A DNA stretch of 64,000 bases from Tolypeutes matacus (Eukaryota; Chordata; Mammalia; Cingulata; Chlamyphoridae). Made by a program: the position numbers and the translations under genes. The notes below the pieces were generated by a model that saw only the letters and a program-made list of their open reading frames with translations, was not told where the DNA came from and searched no databases. The stretch is from contig JAKSZT010038752.1 in the NCBI GenBank assembly GCA_026826555.1, positions 37,997 to 101,996 on the forward strand, given 5' to 3'. Shown in pieces: positions 12,401-26,700 of the stretch. Each line of letters opens with the position of its first letter. Position 1 is the first letter of the stretch.

Positions 12401-15400
12401 TGCAGATCATGAAAAATATGGTGGGGATCCACATCACCCTCATAAGGTGCATGTTGTTACCAGAATAAAAGGTGTAAAAGGCCGTCTATATTGGGAAAAA
12501 GAGATAATAAAGATGCTTGGAAGAGAAAAGGCACATACTCCTCATATTCACAAGAATATCCCTTCAGTGAATGCAAAACTGAAAGTGGTTAAACATTTGA
12601 AAAGAATCCAGCCACTGAAATTGCCACAAGGACTTCCCGCTGAGGAGGACATGTCTAACACGTGCCTCAAGAGCACTGGGGAATTGGTAGTGCGGTGGAA
12701 CCTAAAACCTGTAGAGCAGAAAGCAATTAAGTCCTAACACCAGAGTAGATACAGATTTAAAAAAACAAACAATTGTTTTTTATTTAAAGATGGTGAGAAG
12801 TATTTTCTTTAAAATATATTTTAAATAGCAGTCATTTTCACTCGCTAAAAATGGTACCATTCTTCCTTACTTAAAGATTTGGAAGCTTTAGTACTATATT
12901 TGGTTTAATTCTCTCTCTCCTTTTCCCTGGTGGTTTCACTCCAAAATGGGTAAGAATGGCAGTTTTTTTAACATCTAGGTTCAGGTCCAATGCTACCATA
13001 GGCAATTGCCATTAACTTAAAAAAAAAATTTTTTTTCCCTCACTTAATTGAATTAAAAAAAAAAAATTCTGTGGGAAGTGGCTGTGGCTCAATCAGTAGG
13101 GCAAATTAAGCTACTATTTTCAATTAGATATTGTGGAAATTAAACTACTTTAACTGGTCTGTTTTATGAAGCAAACATTCAAGTGCATATGTTCCTCTTT
13201 TTAGTTGTCAGTCCTAAAAATGTGGCAAACTAGTCATAATGTCTGGTGTGGGTCAGTGGAATTATTTTTAATTTCTATACTGACTATTTCATGTAAATTT
13301 TTTTCCATAAATGATTTGTAGTTGATAGAATATTAAAATATTCATTAAAATATTTGTTTTTTTTTTTTTTTTCTTTTTTAGTTTTAAGAAAACTATATTC
13401 AAGGGGAAGAGACTTAATATTTTTGATACTAAGGCAGTTACTGAAGAGGCGCCAGAAACAGGTTTGTGAAGTAAAGAATAACAATATTTTTCAGGTGGAG
13501 AAGGATGTTGTTAATGTTTTGATCGCATGACAGTTGGGTGTTTTAGGAGAATCTTGCGACTGTGCTTCCTGAGGTTCTAGTCTTGATCAGGTTTCCCCAC
13601 CAGTATTGCATCCTGCAAGACAAAGGGAGGTAAGTGCTGCTAGCCCCATGAATCCAGAGCCACAGAGTAGTTACTGATTTGGGTTAGAACATCCGTAAGC
13701 CATTTGCAAATGCCCCCCTTCACCCTTACACAAAGATAAGCTGTTATTCCTGCCCTCAGGCAGCTGTCTAAAAAAAAGATAACATTTGTAGGAGCAACTG
13801 ACCCAGGTGGTTTAGTGATTGTTCATGAGATGGCAAGAAGAGCTTTCTGAGAATTTATTTAGCAGTAGCATGGGTGGTGTATTAGTCAGGGTTCTCTCGG
13901 GAAACAGAATCAGCAGGAGTAATATGGAATAATATGGAACTCTAAAAGAGTCTCTCACGCGACCGTGGGGATGCACAAGTCCAGGTTCCTCAGGCAGGCT
14001 GCAAACCAGGGGCTCCGATGAAAGCCCGATGAAAGGTTGTTGATGAGTCTCTGGGAGAAGTTGCCTGTCCAACGACGAGCTGGGAAATTCTCTCTGAATG
14101 TTGAAATCACTTCCACTTTTAAGTCATTCAACTGATTGGGTAAAAGCACCACCCATTGATAATGTAATCTCCCTGATTGATGCAGATGTAATCAGCCATC
14201 CACGCAGTAAACTCACTGGTGATTGAAGTCCATAAATGCTCTTGTATTACAATTAGCCCAGTGCTTGCTGGAACAAACACCTGGACACAACTACTTGGCC
14301 GAGTTGACACATTAGCCTAACCATCACAGGTGGGAAGTCAAATTTTTCATGTTTCAGTTTTAAGGCTAATTGAAAGAGAAATAGGAGTGTCCTTTTGTTC
14401 AACATTAAATTTGGTTTTCTGATAAACTCTCAATACAGATGGTCTCCAGCTTACAAGTGACTTGCATTCCTAAAAATTGCAAATTAGCTTTTTGGACCTT
14501 GGTAGAAGCAATGTTAAATATATTTTTTAGGTTCCTAGGCCAGCCTCAAATTGCTCATTTAATTTTTCTGTCAGTTATTTATATAAACATCTGATTTTCC
14601 CACTATTTGGTAAGTTCCTTAATATTAGGAGTTAGGTCTCATTCATGTTTGTATACCTTATAGTACCTAGCCAAGTGATTTACACATAGTAAGAATTAAT
14701 TATCTTAAACCTATTTCTCAACAAATTGAGCCTTAAGATATATATCCATTGAGGAAAGGAGTTCCTTCAATAAATGTTTGTTCATTTGAACTGAAGGTAA
14801 AATTGAGAAAATAACTCCCTTCTTGTACTGTGAAAAGTGCGTTCTATTGGGTATGATGAAAAGAAAACATAAAGTGCGTAGTTACGGAGAATGGATCACC
14901 TCTTTCCTCTGTTGAAGTGGCATCTGTTAAGCTCATCTCAAAAGGAAATTTGTTGTCAGGGCAGCTGCTATTTTCCACCTAATGAATCGCCAGGAGGTAT
15001 GTGGATTCTTGAAGGTGCCAGCTGACTTTTTAAAATCGGAAATTTTATTCCTAAAACAGAGGTTAGCTGGCAAGAAAGCACTGAAATTCTATGTATTTTA
15101 TAAAATAGTATGAAATGATTATATACTAGTAATAAAAATTTATGCAATAATTTACTCTACTGAAGGGACTGTTCAATCTGTACTTGTTTGAGTCTAAACA
15201 AGGTCTTTTATTCCCAATTAAATGCAAGTAAAGGACAGTATGGAAACTTAATTAATTGTTCACTGGTGTTTCCCCAGCACCTAAAATAATGTCTGACATG
15301 GTTGGCATGCAGTATTTTTTTTTTTTTTTTTTTTTTTAATAAAAACATACATTTTTCAATTAACTGTATTGTATACATATAAAAATTTTTTTTAAAATCA

Positions 15401-18400
15401 TACAATATGTTACACAGTATATTTGGTTCATAGTAACGCATTCATACAGTATTTGTCCTTTTGTGTCTGGCTTGCTTCACTCAACATAATGTCCTCCAGG
15501 TTCATCCATGTTGCCATATGCTTTACGACTTCATTTCTTCTTACAGCTGCAAAATATACTGTCGAGTGAATACACCACAGTTTATTCGTCTGTTGATGGA
15601 CACCTGGGTTGTTTCCAACTTTTGGCAATCATGAATAATACCACTATGAATATTGGTGTGTAGATAGTTAATAGACTCATTTACCTTTTTTTCTGAACTT
15701 TACTGAACTATAATTATGTGGAACAAACTACACATATTTGAGGTGTGCAATTTGGTGAGTTGTGAAAATACACACACCCATGAAACCGCCACTGCAGCAA
15801 AGGTCCTGAACGTCCCCCTTGGAGGTTCCTCTTGCCCCTTTGCAGTCCATTCCCCCTCACCCCAGTCCTAAGGCGACCATTGTTTGATTGGCTTTCTGTC
15901 ACGCTAGGTTGGTGTACATCTTCTCGAATTTGATATGAATGAAGTCGTGCAGTTTGTACTAGTGTCTAGTGTCTCTCAATCTGAGGCTTATCCATGTTAT
16001 TGCACATATACTGCAGTATGGATGTACATTTTGTGTCCGTCCACTTGTTGATGGACATTTGAGTTGTTTACAGGTTTTAGCTATTACAAATAAAGCTGCT
16101 ATAATCTTCTGTATGCAGGTCTTTTTATGGATGTATGATTTCTCAGGTAAATATCGAGTCGTGAAATGGCTGGGTCATGTGATAGATATGTGCTTAACTT
16201 TTTAAGAAACTGCTACACTGTTTTGCAAAGAAGTTGTACCATTTTACAGACCTGCTAGCACTAAATGATGACTCATTCTTGAATTTCGAAAGCAAGCGAG
16301 AAATGAAAGCATGTGATACCACAGTGGTAATAAGCCACCATATTGCCTTGCTCACAGAGTGGGGTGTGAGGGTAAGATGAGCTGATTCTCAGTGCCCAGG
16401 AGAAAGATTGTCATCATTATATCACAGTGAGTCTGTTGACTTTGATCTTTAGTAACGGCAGTACATAAGCACTGTTCTTAACAGACTCTAGAAGTAAACA
16501 GGCTTTAGTTTAAAGATGAAAATCACATGCTACATAAAAGTTATCCACATTGGTAAAAACATTCTTAACAAAATACAAGTTTCTTTTTTCCTTTACAGTG
16601 GAGGGGGCAACTTAAGGGACTGATTACCTGGCATTGAAGTAAAACAAAAGTTAAGGCTTAGCAATTAATGTAGAAATAAACTTTGTATATGTCATTTTAA
16701 TTGTGATTTTAGCCCTCAGTGAGTCATCTTGCAATATTTAGATACTGTTTTAATTATGAGTGTCAATTCAGACTTGATTGTCACATTTTTTAAAAACAAA
16801 TATATTCACATTGACTTGTGCTTATTTGAAATGTTTTATTTTACAGAGACATTGCCTTCGCTTTGGGATGTGGAATTTGCTAAGCAGTTAGCCACAGTCA
16901 ATCAACAGCCTTTTCGGAATGCTTTTGAGGAGGTGATCCAGTGGACAAAAGAGGGGAAACTGTGGGAGTTCCCAATTAACAATGAAGCAGGTAGGTCTTT
17001 AGGGGTTTTGTAAAATGAATTGATTGATGCTATTTCTGGTAAATGTTCAGTTTTAGAGTCTATATATTTACATGAATTTCAAAACATTAGGTAATCATGG
17101 TGTCCTAAAAGAAATCTGTTTTTTTTTTTTTTTTTAAAAAAAAAGAATGTGGAGTTTTATTTAATTCTAGATGTCTGGTAAGGGAAATGAAGAAATAAAA
17201 TTATATGGCAAAATTGCATCATGAATTTTATGATGAAGTGTCAAGAACGACAATTGATGACAGTTATCTAGTTGGTAAGCAGATTACCTGGTGACTCTTC
17301 TAATACACTAAACACTGGGTATGTGATCAGACTTCAGTTTTGCAGAACCTTACAACTTCTAGGTTGTTGTCTTTTATTCATAAAATATTACATTAATAAG
17401 GTGGAAGATACTTAGGTAGTCAAAGCAAAACTCTTAGGAGACTGGAATTCTTTGGAAACTTTGAACTGGTAGTAGGCTATTATTTCCTTTCCCAAGGATT
17501 TTCCTGGAGATGTTACCTCTTTCTCAACTAAAAGGAAAACAGCATTGCTGTGCTTTTTTTTTTTTTTTTTTTTAAGATTTATTTATTTTTATTTCTCTCC
17601 CCACCCCCCATTGTTTGCGCTCACTGTCTGCTCTCTGTGTCTGTTCGTTGTTTACTCTCTCTGCTCATCATCTTTTTAGGAGGCACCAGGAACCAAACCC
17701 AGGACCTCCCATGTGGTAGAGAGGCGCCCAATCTCTTGAGCCACCTCTGCTCCCTGCTTGTGGTGTCTCTCATTGTATTTCCTCATTGTGTCTCCTTGTT
17801 GCGTCATTTTGTTGTGTCAGCCCATTATGTCAGCTCGCTGTCTTGCTCATCTTCTTTAGGAGGCACTGGAAACTGAACCCAGGACCTCTCATGTGATATG
17901 CAGGCGCCCAACTACTTGAGCCACATCTACTTGCCTGCTATTTATTTTTTATGGCACTCATGTTGTCATCAACTAAGGATATTCACAGGATTTTATAGAT
18001 GCATCTTTTTAAAATAAAATTTTGTTGAATTTTATCATTCATACATGAGCATACATAAGCAATAAGTGTATAGTAAAAGTTGTGAATTTACAAACATGCA
18101 TATCATAAAAGGCTCCGATACATTGCCCCACCACCAACACCTGACATTGTTGTGAAACATTTGTTACACACTATGAAAGAACATCATCAAAATGTTCCTA
18201 GTAGACAGATTATGGAAGGATGGCAGTGGACTAACAGGCAGAGCTCAGTGCTCTCACTGGTAATTGCATAGACAAAACTATTCACCCTCTCTGTATCCAA
18301 CCCCTGGGAGAAAATCTGTACCCCACTGGTGAGTCCCTGGCCCAATTTTGATAACTTAAGCCAGACAATTTTAAAGACTTAGAATAAGTTGAACTAAATA

Positions 18401-21400
18401 TCAAAGAAGAGATCTGGGGGAAAAAAAACAACAAACAACAATAGGCAAGACAGAGAAATTGGCCATCAGAGTAAATTCACCAACATATTCAGATGCTCAG
18501 ACATCAGCAAAGAATTACAAGCCATCCTAGGAAACAGGAAGAGATGGTCCAGCCAAAAGAATTAACCAAATGTTCTGAAGAGATACAGCATTTAAGACAT
18601 CAGTGATAATCACACAACTCTCCTAAATCACTTCACAGAATTTAAAGAAAATATGACTAAAGAAATAAAGGATATTAAGGCCCTGGGTGAACATCAAAGA
18701 ACAATTTGAAAGCCTGCCAAGAAACGTAACAGACTATGGGAATGAAAGACACGATGAATGAGATTAAAAATACATTAGAGGCACATAAGAGCAGATTTTA
18801 ATTGCTTGAAGACAGAATTAGTGATTTCAAAGACAGAACATCTGAACTGGAAAAGACAGGAGAACAGAAAGAGAAGAGAATGGAAAAAATGGAACAGAGT
18901 CTCAGGGAATTGAATGACAATGTAAAACGCACAAATATTTGCATTTTCGGTGTCCCGGAAGGAGCAGAAAACAGAAAAGGGGCAGAAAGAATATTTGAGG
19001 AAATAATGACCGAAAACATCCCAACCCTTTTGAAAGACATAAATATTACTATCCAAGAAGAACAGTGCACCCCAAACAGAATAAATCCAGATAGAACTAC
19101 ACCAAGACACCTACTGTTCAGAATGACAAATATCAGAAATAAAGAGAAGATATTGAAAGCAGCAAGAGCAAAGCGTCACATACAGGGGAAGCTCGATAAG
19201 ATTAAGTGCTAGCCTCTCATCAGAAACCATGGAGGCGAGAAGAAAGTGGTACTGAAAGAGAAGAACTGCCAGCCAAGAATTCTGTATCCAGAAAAACTGT
19301 CTTTCAAATATGAGGGTGAGTTCAAAGTCTTCACAAACAAAAAACTGATAAACTATGTTGCCAAAAGACCAGAATTACAAGAAGTACTAAGGGGAGTGCT
19401 GCAGCCTGAAAGGAAAAAACAAGGGCAAGAGATTTGGAGAAGAGTTTAGAAATGAAGATTATTAGAAAGGGTAAACTAAAGAATAAGAAGACAGACAATG
19501 GAACAGTATGTCAATGGGGAGCTGAAGGACAAAATGGATGAAGTAAGTAACGCCTTTACAATAATAACATTGAATTTTAATGGATTGAACTCCCCAATCA
19601 AAAGGCAGACTGATAGAATGGATTTTTAAAAAATATGAGCTGTCTATATGTTGTCTACAAGAGACCTACCTCAGACATAAGGACACAAACAGGTTAAAAG
19701 TGAAAGGTTTGGAAAAAAGGTATTCCATGCAAATAGTAACAAGGAAGAGCTGGAGTAGTGATACTAATATCAGACAAAATAGATTTCAAATATAAAACTG
19801 TTATAAGGGATGAAGAGGGTCATTATATGTTAATAAAAGGGACAATTCAACAAGAAGAAATAACTATTCTAAATATTTATGCACCTAACCTGAATGCCCC
19901 AAGATCCATAAGGCACACACTGTCAAAACTGAAGGGAGACGGGAAGCGGCTGTGGCTCAATCAGTAGGGCTCCCGTTTACCATATGGGAAGCCCTGGGTT
20001 CGGTTCCCGGGGCCTCCTGGTGAGGGCAGGCCCGCCCACACGGCGTGGTTGGCTGACCCAGCGAGCACAAGCAGCAAGGGGGGGGATAAATGAATAAATA
20101 AATAAAAATCTTAAAAAAAAAAAAAAAAAAAAACTGAAGGGAGAAATAGATGTCTCTACAATAATAGTTGGAGACTTTCATACATCATTCTTGATATTGG
20201 ATAGGACATCTGGACATAAGATAAAGAAACAGAGACCTTGAACAATATGATAAATGAACTAGACCTAACAGACATCTATAGGGCATTACACCCCCAAACA
20301 GCAGGATATATTTTCTTTTCAAGTGCTCATGGTTCCTTCTCCAAAATAGACCATATGTTGGGTTACAAGTCTCAATAAATTTAAAAAGATTGAAATTACA
20401 CAAAACACTTTTTCAGATCATAATGCAGTGAAACTGGAAATCAATAATGGACAGAAAAATGGAAAATTCATAAATATATGGAGATTAAACAACACACTCT
20501 TAAATAAACAATGGGTCAAAGAAATTATAAGAATTCAGCTAATATCTTAAGACAAATGAAAATAGGAACACAGCATATCAAAACCTATGGGACACTGCAA
20601 AGGGATTGCTGAGAAGGAAGTTTATAGCCCTTAATGCTTACATTAAAAAGGAAGAAAGAACTAAAATTGAAGATCTAACTGTACACCTGGAGGAACTAGA
20701 AAAAAGAGCAATAAACTAATCCCAAACCAAGCCGAAGGAAAGAAATAATAAAGATCAGAGTAGAAATAAATGAAATTGAGAACAAACAATAGAATCAACA
20801 AAACCAACAAACTGTTAGCTAGACTAACAAAAAAAGAAGACACAAATAAATAAAATCAGAAATTAGAGGGGGACATTACCACTGACCCTGTAGAAATGAA
20901 AGAGGTCATGAAAGGATACTATGAATAACTGTGCAAAAAAAACTAGACAATGTGGAGGAGATGAGCAAATTCCTAGAAACACACAAACCACCTACACTGA
21001 CCCTAGAAGAAATAGACTTCAACAAATCAATCACAAGTAAAGAAATTGAGACAATCAGCAAAAACCTCCCAAAGATGAAAAGCCTGGGACCACATGGCTT
21101 CACAGGTGAATTTTACCAATCCTTCAAAGACAATCTTGGGCAGCGGCTGTGGCTCACCTGGCTGGGCTCCCGTTTACCATATGGGAGGCCCTGGGTTCGG
21201 TTCCCGGGGCCTCCTGGTGAAGGTGAGCAGACCCACGGGGTGTAGTGTGTTGATGGCCTGCGCGGTGTGGTGAGCTGACGCAGCAACATGACGCAACAAA
21301 GGGAGACAAGCAGACAGAAAAACACAAAGCAAATAGACACAGCGAGCACAAGCAGCAAGGGGGGGACAAATAAATAAAAATAAATCTTTAAAAAAAAAAA

Positions 21401-23677
21401 GACAATCTAATGACAATCTTGCTGAACCTCTTCCAAAAAATTGAACAGGAAAGAATGTTACCAAACTCATTCTATGAAGCCAACATCACCCTAATACGAA
21501 AACCAGATAAAGATACTACAAAAAAAGAAAATTACCCATATTTCTAATGAATATAGATGCAAAAATTCTCAACAAAACACAAACAGAATCCAAAAGCACA
21601 TTGAAAGAGTTATATACTATGATCAAGTGGGTTTTCTCCCAGGTATGCAGGGATGGTTCAACACAAGAAAATAATTAGTGTAATAAACCACATTGATAAA
21701 TTGAAGAAGAAAAATCATGTGATCCTCTCAATTGGTGCAGAAAAGGCAATTGAAAAATACAGCACTCTTTCTTGATAAAAACACTCCAAAAGATAGGGAT
21801 AGCTAGCATTACACCCAATGGTGAAAGACTGAGAACTCTCCCACTGAGATCAGGAACAAGACAAGGATGCCCACTGTCACCATTTGTTATTCAATATTAT
21901 GCTAGAGGTTCTAGCTAGAGCAATTGGGCTAGATAAAGAAATAAAAGGCACTCGAATAGTAAAGGAAGAAGTGAAACTTTCCCTATTCACTGATGATATG
22001 ATCCAGTATCTAGAATCTCCAGAAAAATCCACAACAAAGCTACTAGAACTAATAGATGAGTTTAGTCAAGTGGCAGGTTACAGAATTAATACTCAAAAAC
22101 CAATAGCACTTCTATACACTACTGATGTGTAATCTGAGGAGGAAATCAGGAAAAAAAAATTCCATTTACAATAGCAACTAAAATAATGAAATATTTAGGA
22201 ATAAACTTAACCAAGGACATAAAGGGCCTGTATTCAGAAAACTACAAAATATTGCTAAAAGAAGCTGAAGAAAACTAAATGGAAGGCTATCCCATTAAGA
22301 CTAAATATTGTTAAGGTGTCAGCTCCAAACTGATTTACAGATTCAACGCAATCCCGATAAAAATCCCAACAGCCTTCTTTGCAGAAGTGGGAAAACAAAT
22401 TATCAAATTTATTTGGAAGGGTAAGGACCCTGAATAACCAAAAAAAGGTCTTAAAAAAGAACAAAGTTGGAGGACTCTCACTTCCAGACTTTAAAACATA
22501 TTACCTAGGGGAGCAGATGCGGCTCAAGCAGTTGGGCGCCTGTTTCTCACATGGGAAGTCCAGGGTTTGGTTCCCAGTGCCTCCTAGAAACAAAAAAACA
22601 AACAACAAGCAAACAAATGAAATAACCAATTTGGGAGTCAAGGTGGCTCAGTGGTTAATTGCCACCTTCCCACATATGAGTTCCAGGATTCAGTCCCCAG
22701 TCGCAGTAACACACACACACACTGCCAGGAAGAGGATGTAGCTCAAACGATTGGGCTCCCGTCTACCATATGGGAGGGTCCCAGGTTTGATTCCCAGGGC
22801 CTCCTAGTGAAGGCAGAAGCGGGCCCGTGCAGAGAGTTGACACAACAAGATGACACAACAAAAAAGAGACACAACAAACTACGGAGCTGAGGTGGCTCAA
22901 GTAGACTGACTGCCTCTCTTCCATGTCAGAAGGTCCCAGGATCGGTTTCTGGTACCTCCTTAAGAGAAGGACACACACAGAGCGGACAGCGAGTGCAAGA
23001 GGCAAGGTGGAGGAGTAACTAAGATAAAATAAATCTTAAAAGCAAACATTACCTAGCTACAGTGGTAAAAACAGCATGATACTGGCATAAAGACAGGCAC
23101 ATTGACCAATGGAACTGAATCGAGAACTCAGAAATAGATCCTCACATCTACAGTCAAGTGATTTTTGACAAGGCAGTCAAGCCCACCCAGCTGGGCCAGA
23201 ATAGTCTATTCAATAAATGGTGCTGGGAGAACTGGATAGCCATATCCAAAAGAAAGAAAGAGGACTCTGATCTCTCTCCCTAACAAAAATTAACTCAAAA
23301 TGGATCAAAGACCTAAATATAAAAGTTATAACCATAAAACTCCTAGAAGATAATGTAGGAAAACATCTTCAAGGTCTTGTAGTAGGCAGTAGTTTCTTAT
23401 ATCTTACACCCAAAGCATGAGCAACAACAACAAAAAAACATAAATGGACCCTCCTCAAAATTAAGCACTTTTGCATCTCAGTTGACTTTGTCAAAAGGGT
23501 GAAAAGGCAGCCAAATCAATGGGAGAAAATATTCGGCAACCACATATCTAATGAGGGTTTAATATCTATGATCTATAAAGAGAAACAAGAAAACAGATGA
23601 GGGAAACGGACGTGGCTCAAAGGTTCGGCGTCCGCCTACCATATGGAGAGACCAGGGTTCGATCCCCGGTACCTCCC

Positions 23678-23718
<41 letters not shown>

Positions 23719-26700
23719 AAACAGATGAGGGAGCCAGCCTAGGGAAAGATGTGGCTCAGTGGTTGAGTGCTGGCCTCCCACATACGAGGTCCCAGGTTCA
23801 ATTACCAGTCCCTATACCTCAAAAAAAAAGAAAAAAGAAAAGAAAAAACGACAGAACTACAAGTGTTGGAGAGGATGTGGAGAGATTGGAACACTTCTTC
23901 ACTGTTGGTGGGAATGCAGGATGGTTTAACCACTATGGAGGACTGTTTGGCAGTTCCTAAAGAAGTTGAATATAGACTTGCCACGTGACCCTGCAATACC
24001 ACTACTGTGTATATACCCAGAAGAACCGAGAGCAGTGACACGAACAGACATCTGCACACCGATATTCATAGCCACATTATTCACCATTGCCGAAAGCTGG
24101 AAACAACCCAGGTGTCCATCAGCAGATGAATGGATAAACTAAACTGGTCTATTCACATGATGGAATATTATGCAGCTATAAGAAGAAATGAAGTAAAGCA
24201 TATGGCAACATGGATGAACCTGGAGGACATAATGTTGAGCGAAACAAGCCAGACACAAAAGGACAAATACTGTATGAATGTGTCACTATGAACCAAATAT
24301 ATTGTGTAACATATTGGTTGATTAAAAAAAAAAATTTATATATATCCATTACATTTAATTGAGAAATATATATATTTATTCATCTGTGTTTACTTTTTCA
24401 TTTTTAATTGTTTATATTTTCAATTATTAAATGTACAAAACAAAGTTAAAAAAAACAGGATATTAAAAAAATAATAAATATTTTAAAGAAATTTTTTTGA
24501 TGTTTGCCTTTCTGCTGTAATATCTGTTGTCTTGTGTGTACAGTGGCACTTTCTTCCATTCCTTCCCCAGTGTCTTACTTTTTTTTCATTTTGTCTTCAG
24601 AGAAGTTTTAGGTCACGGTAAAGTTACATACAGAATATAGGGGACTCCCATACACCCAACATCCTCCCCCTTTCCCCCCTTCCTTTATTAATAACCTTTC
24701 TATATGTGAATGCAACTCATGTACAAATATTGAAACATAGCTACTAACCATGATCAATGGTTTACATTATGATTTATGTTTTAGACCATACACTTTTATA
24801 AATTTTTGATGAAATTTAACATGGCCCATATCCATCATTGCAAGATCATGCAGAACACTTCCATTGCCCCCTAAATACCCCCTCTTCCATCTATTCTGTT
24901 CCTCCCTCCCCCGCCCCTCAGGGCCCACAGCGACCACCAGGCTTTACTTCTTGAAGAACAAGATTCATACTTACACTGATGGCTTGACATACTTGTCTGT
25001 CCTACCCTATTAGGAACCGCCCGTGCTCTCAAGAGAGACCCACCCCTCTGTTTGAGAACATATTGGGCCTCCCCAGGATGGGAGTCCAACTCCTTCCCAC
25101 TTATTATGTGGGTCTTCACCCACTGATACAACTATGACAAAATGATCCCTCACATATTCTCTAGAAGACTGTCCCAGGTGCACCCTGTCGCGAAGGCCTC
25201 CCCATCCAACACCCTAAAACAGTAACCCTTGTCATATTGCCAAAAGAGCTTTAACATTGTAGTTTCAACCGCGTACCCACCAGTCCCCAGTGTTCACCTG
25301 CTCCGTCCCCCAACCCTCCCCCCAGTTCCATGGGCCATTCAACCCATCCTCCCCACCCTACCCTCCTGTCAAGTTTGCACCACCCAACCCAATAGTATCA
25401 CTACACCCATCATATCCCTTCACTGCACAACTACTCACTTCCACCTTATCATAGATTTTGCCCATATGGGTGTTGGCTCATAACCTTCTCTCTTTCTGTT
25501 TCCTATAAACCTATCATCCAGACTCTAGCTCTCAGTCTGCTTGATTTGCTTAATTCATATCAGAGAGGTCATATAATATTTGTCCTTCAGTGCCTGGCTT
25601 GCTTCACTCAACATAAGGTCCTCAAGATTCATCCATGTTATCCCATGTGTTAGTACTATATCCCTTCTTATAGCTGAGTAATATTCCATTGTATGTATAT
25701 ACCACATTTTGTTTATCCGTTCATCTGTTGATGGGCATTTGGGTTGATTCCAACTTTCAGGAATAGTGAATAATGCTACTATGAACATTGGTGTGCATAT
25801 ATCTGTTCATGTCTTTGCTTTCAATTCTTCTGGGTATATACCCAGCAATAGAATTGCTGGATCATATGGCAGATCTATAGTTAGTTTTTTAAGGAACCAC
25901 CAAACTGTCCTCTACAATGGCTGGACCATTCTACATTCCTACCAGCAGTGGATGAGGGTTCCCATTCCTCCACATCCTCTCCGACACTTGTAGTCCTCTG
26001 TTTTTTTAATGTCCGCCAGTCTAATGGGTGTAAGATGATATCTCATTGTAGATTTGATTTGCATTTCCCTAATAGCTAGTGATGTTGAGCATCTTTCCAT
26101 GTACTTTTTTAGCCATTCGTATTTCTTCTTTGGAGAAGTGTCTGTTAAAATCACTTGCCCATTTTTTAAATGGATTGTTTGTCTTTTTATTTTTGAGATA
26201 CAGGATTTCTTTATATATTCTGGATATTAGGCTCCTATCAGATATATGGTTACCCAATATTTTCTCTTCTTTTCACTTTCTTGACAAACTCCTTTGAGGT
26301 GCAAAAGGTTTTAATTTTGAGGAGGTCCCATTTATCTACTTTTTCTTTTGCTGCTCATGCTTTGGGTGTGAAGTTCATGAAGCAATTTCCTATTACAAGG
26401 TCCTGTAGACACTTCCCTACATTATCTTCCAAGGTCTTTGTGGTCTTGGCTCTTATATTTAGATCTCTGATCCATCTTGAGTTGATTTTTGTATAAGGTG
26501 TGAGATGGTGTTCCTCTCTCATTCTTTTGGATATGGATATCCAGTTCTCCAAGCACCATTTGTTGAAGAGGCCATTCTCTCCCAGTTGAGTGGGCTTGGA
26601 GACCTTGTTGAATATCAGGTGACTGTATATGCAAGGATCTATATCAGAACTCTCAATTTGGTTCCATTGGTCGGTATGTCTGTCCTTGTGCCAATACCAT

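Larger units (their letters stand above)
18207..24470 (+). mobile_element. Full-length but decayed L1 (L1-B)
   Basis: Starts ggaaggatggcagtggacta (same initiator layout as L1-A), short 5'UTR, ORF1 remnants 18730-19449 ([20 protein letters not shown]), ORF2 remnants about 19555-24300 ([25 protein letters not shown] in place of FADD), then a short 3'UTR and A-tail ending near 24460. Many stops and indels. Contains SINEs at 19940, 21139, 22506-23046, 23605 and 23742. Lies sense-oriented in the last MRPS31 intron. Confidence 0.92.

Noticed and set aside
12306..12737. MRPL30 copy as a functional gene
   Set aside because: It lacks introns and has a stop at codon 10; the remaining open frame has no ATG until deep in the protein.
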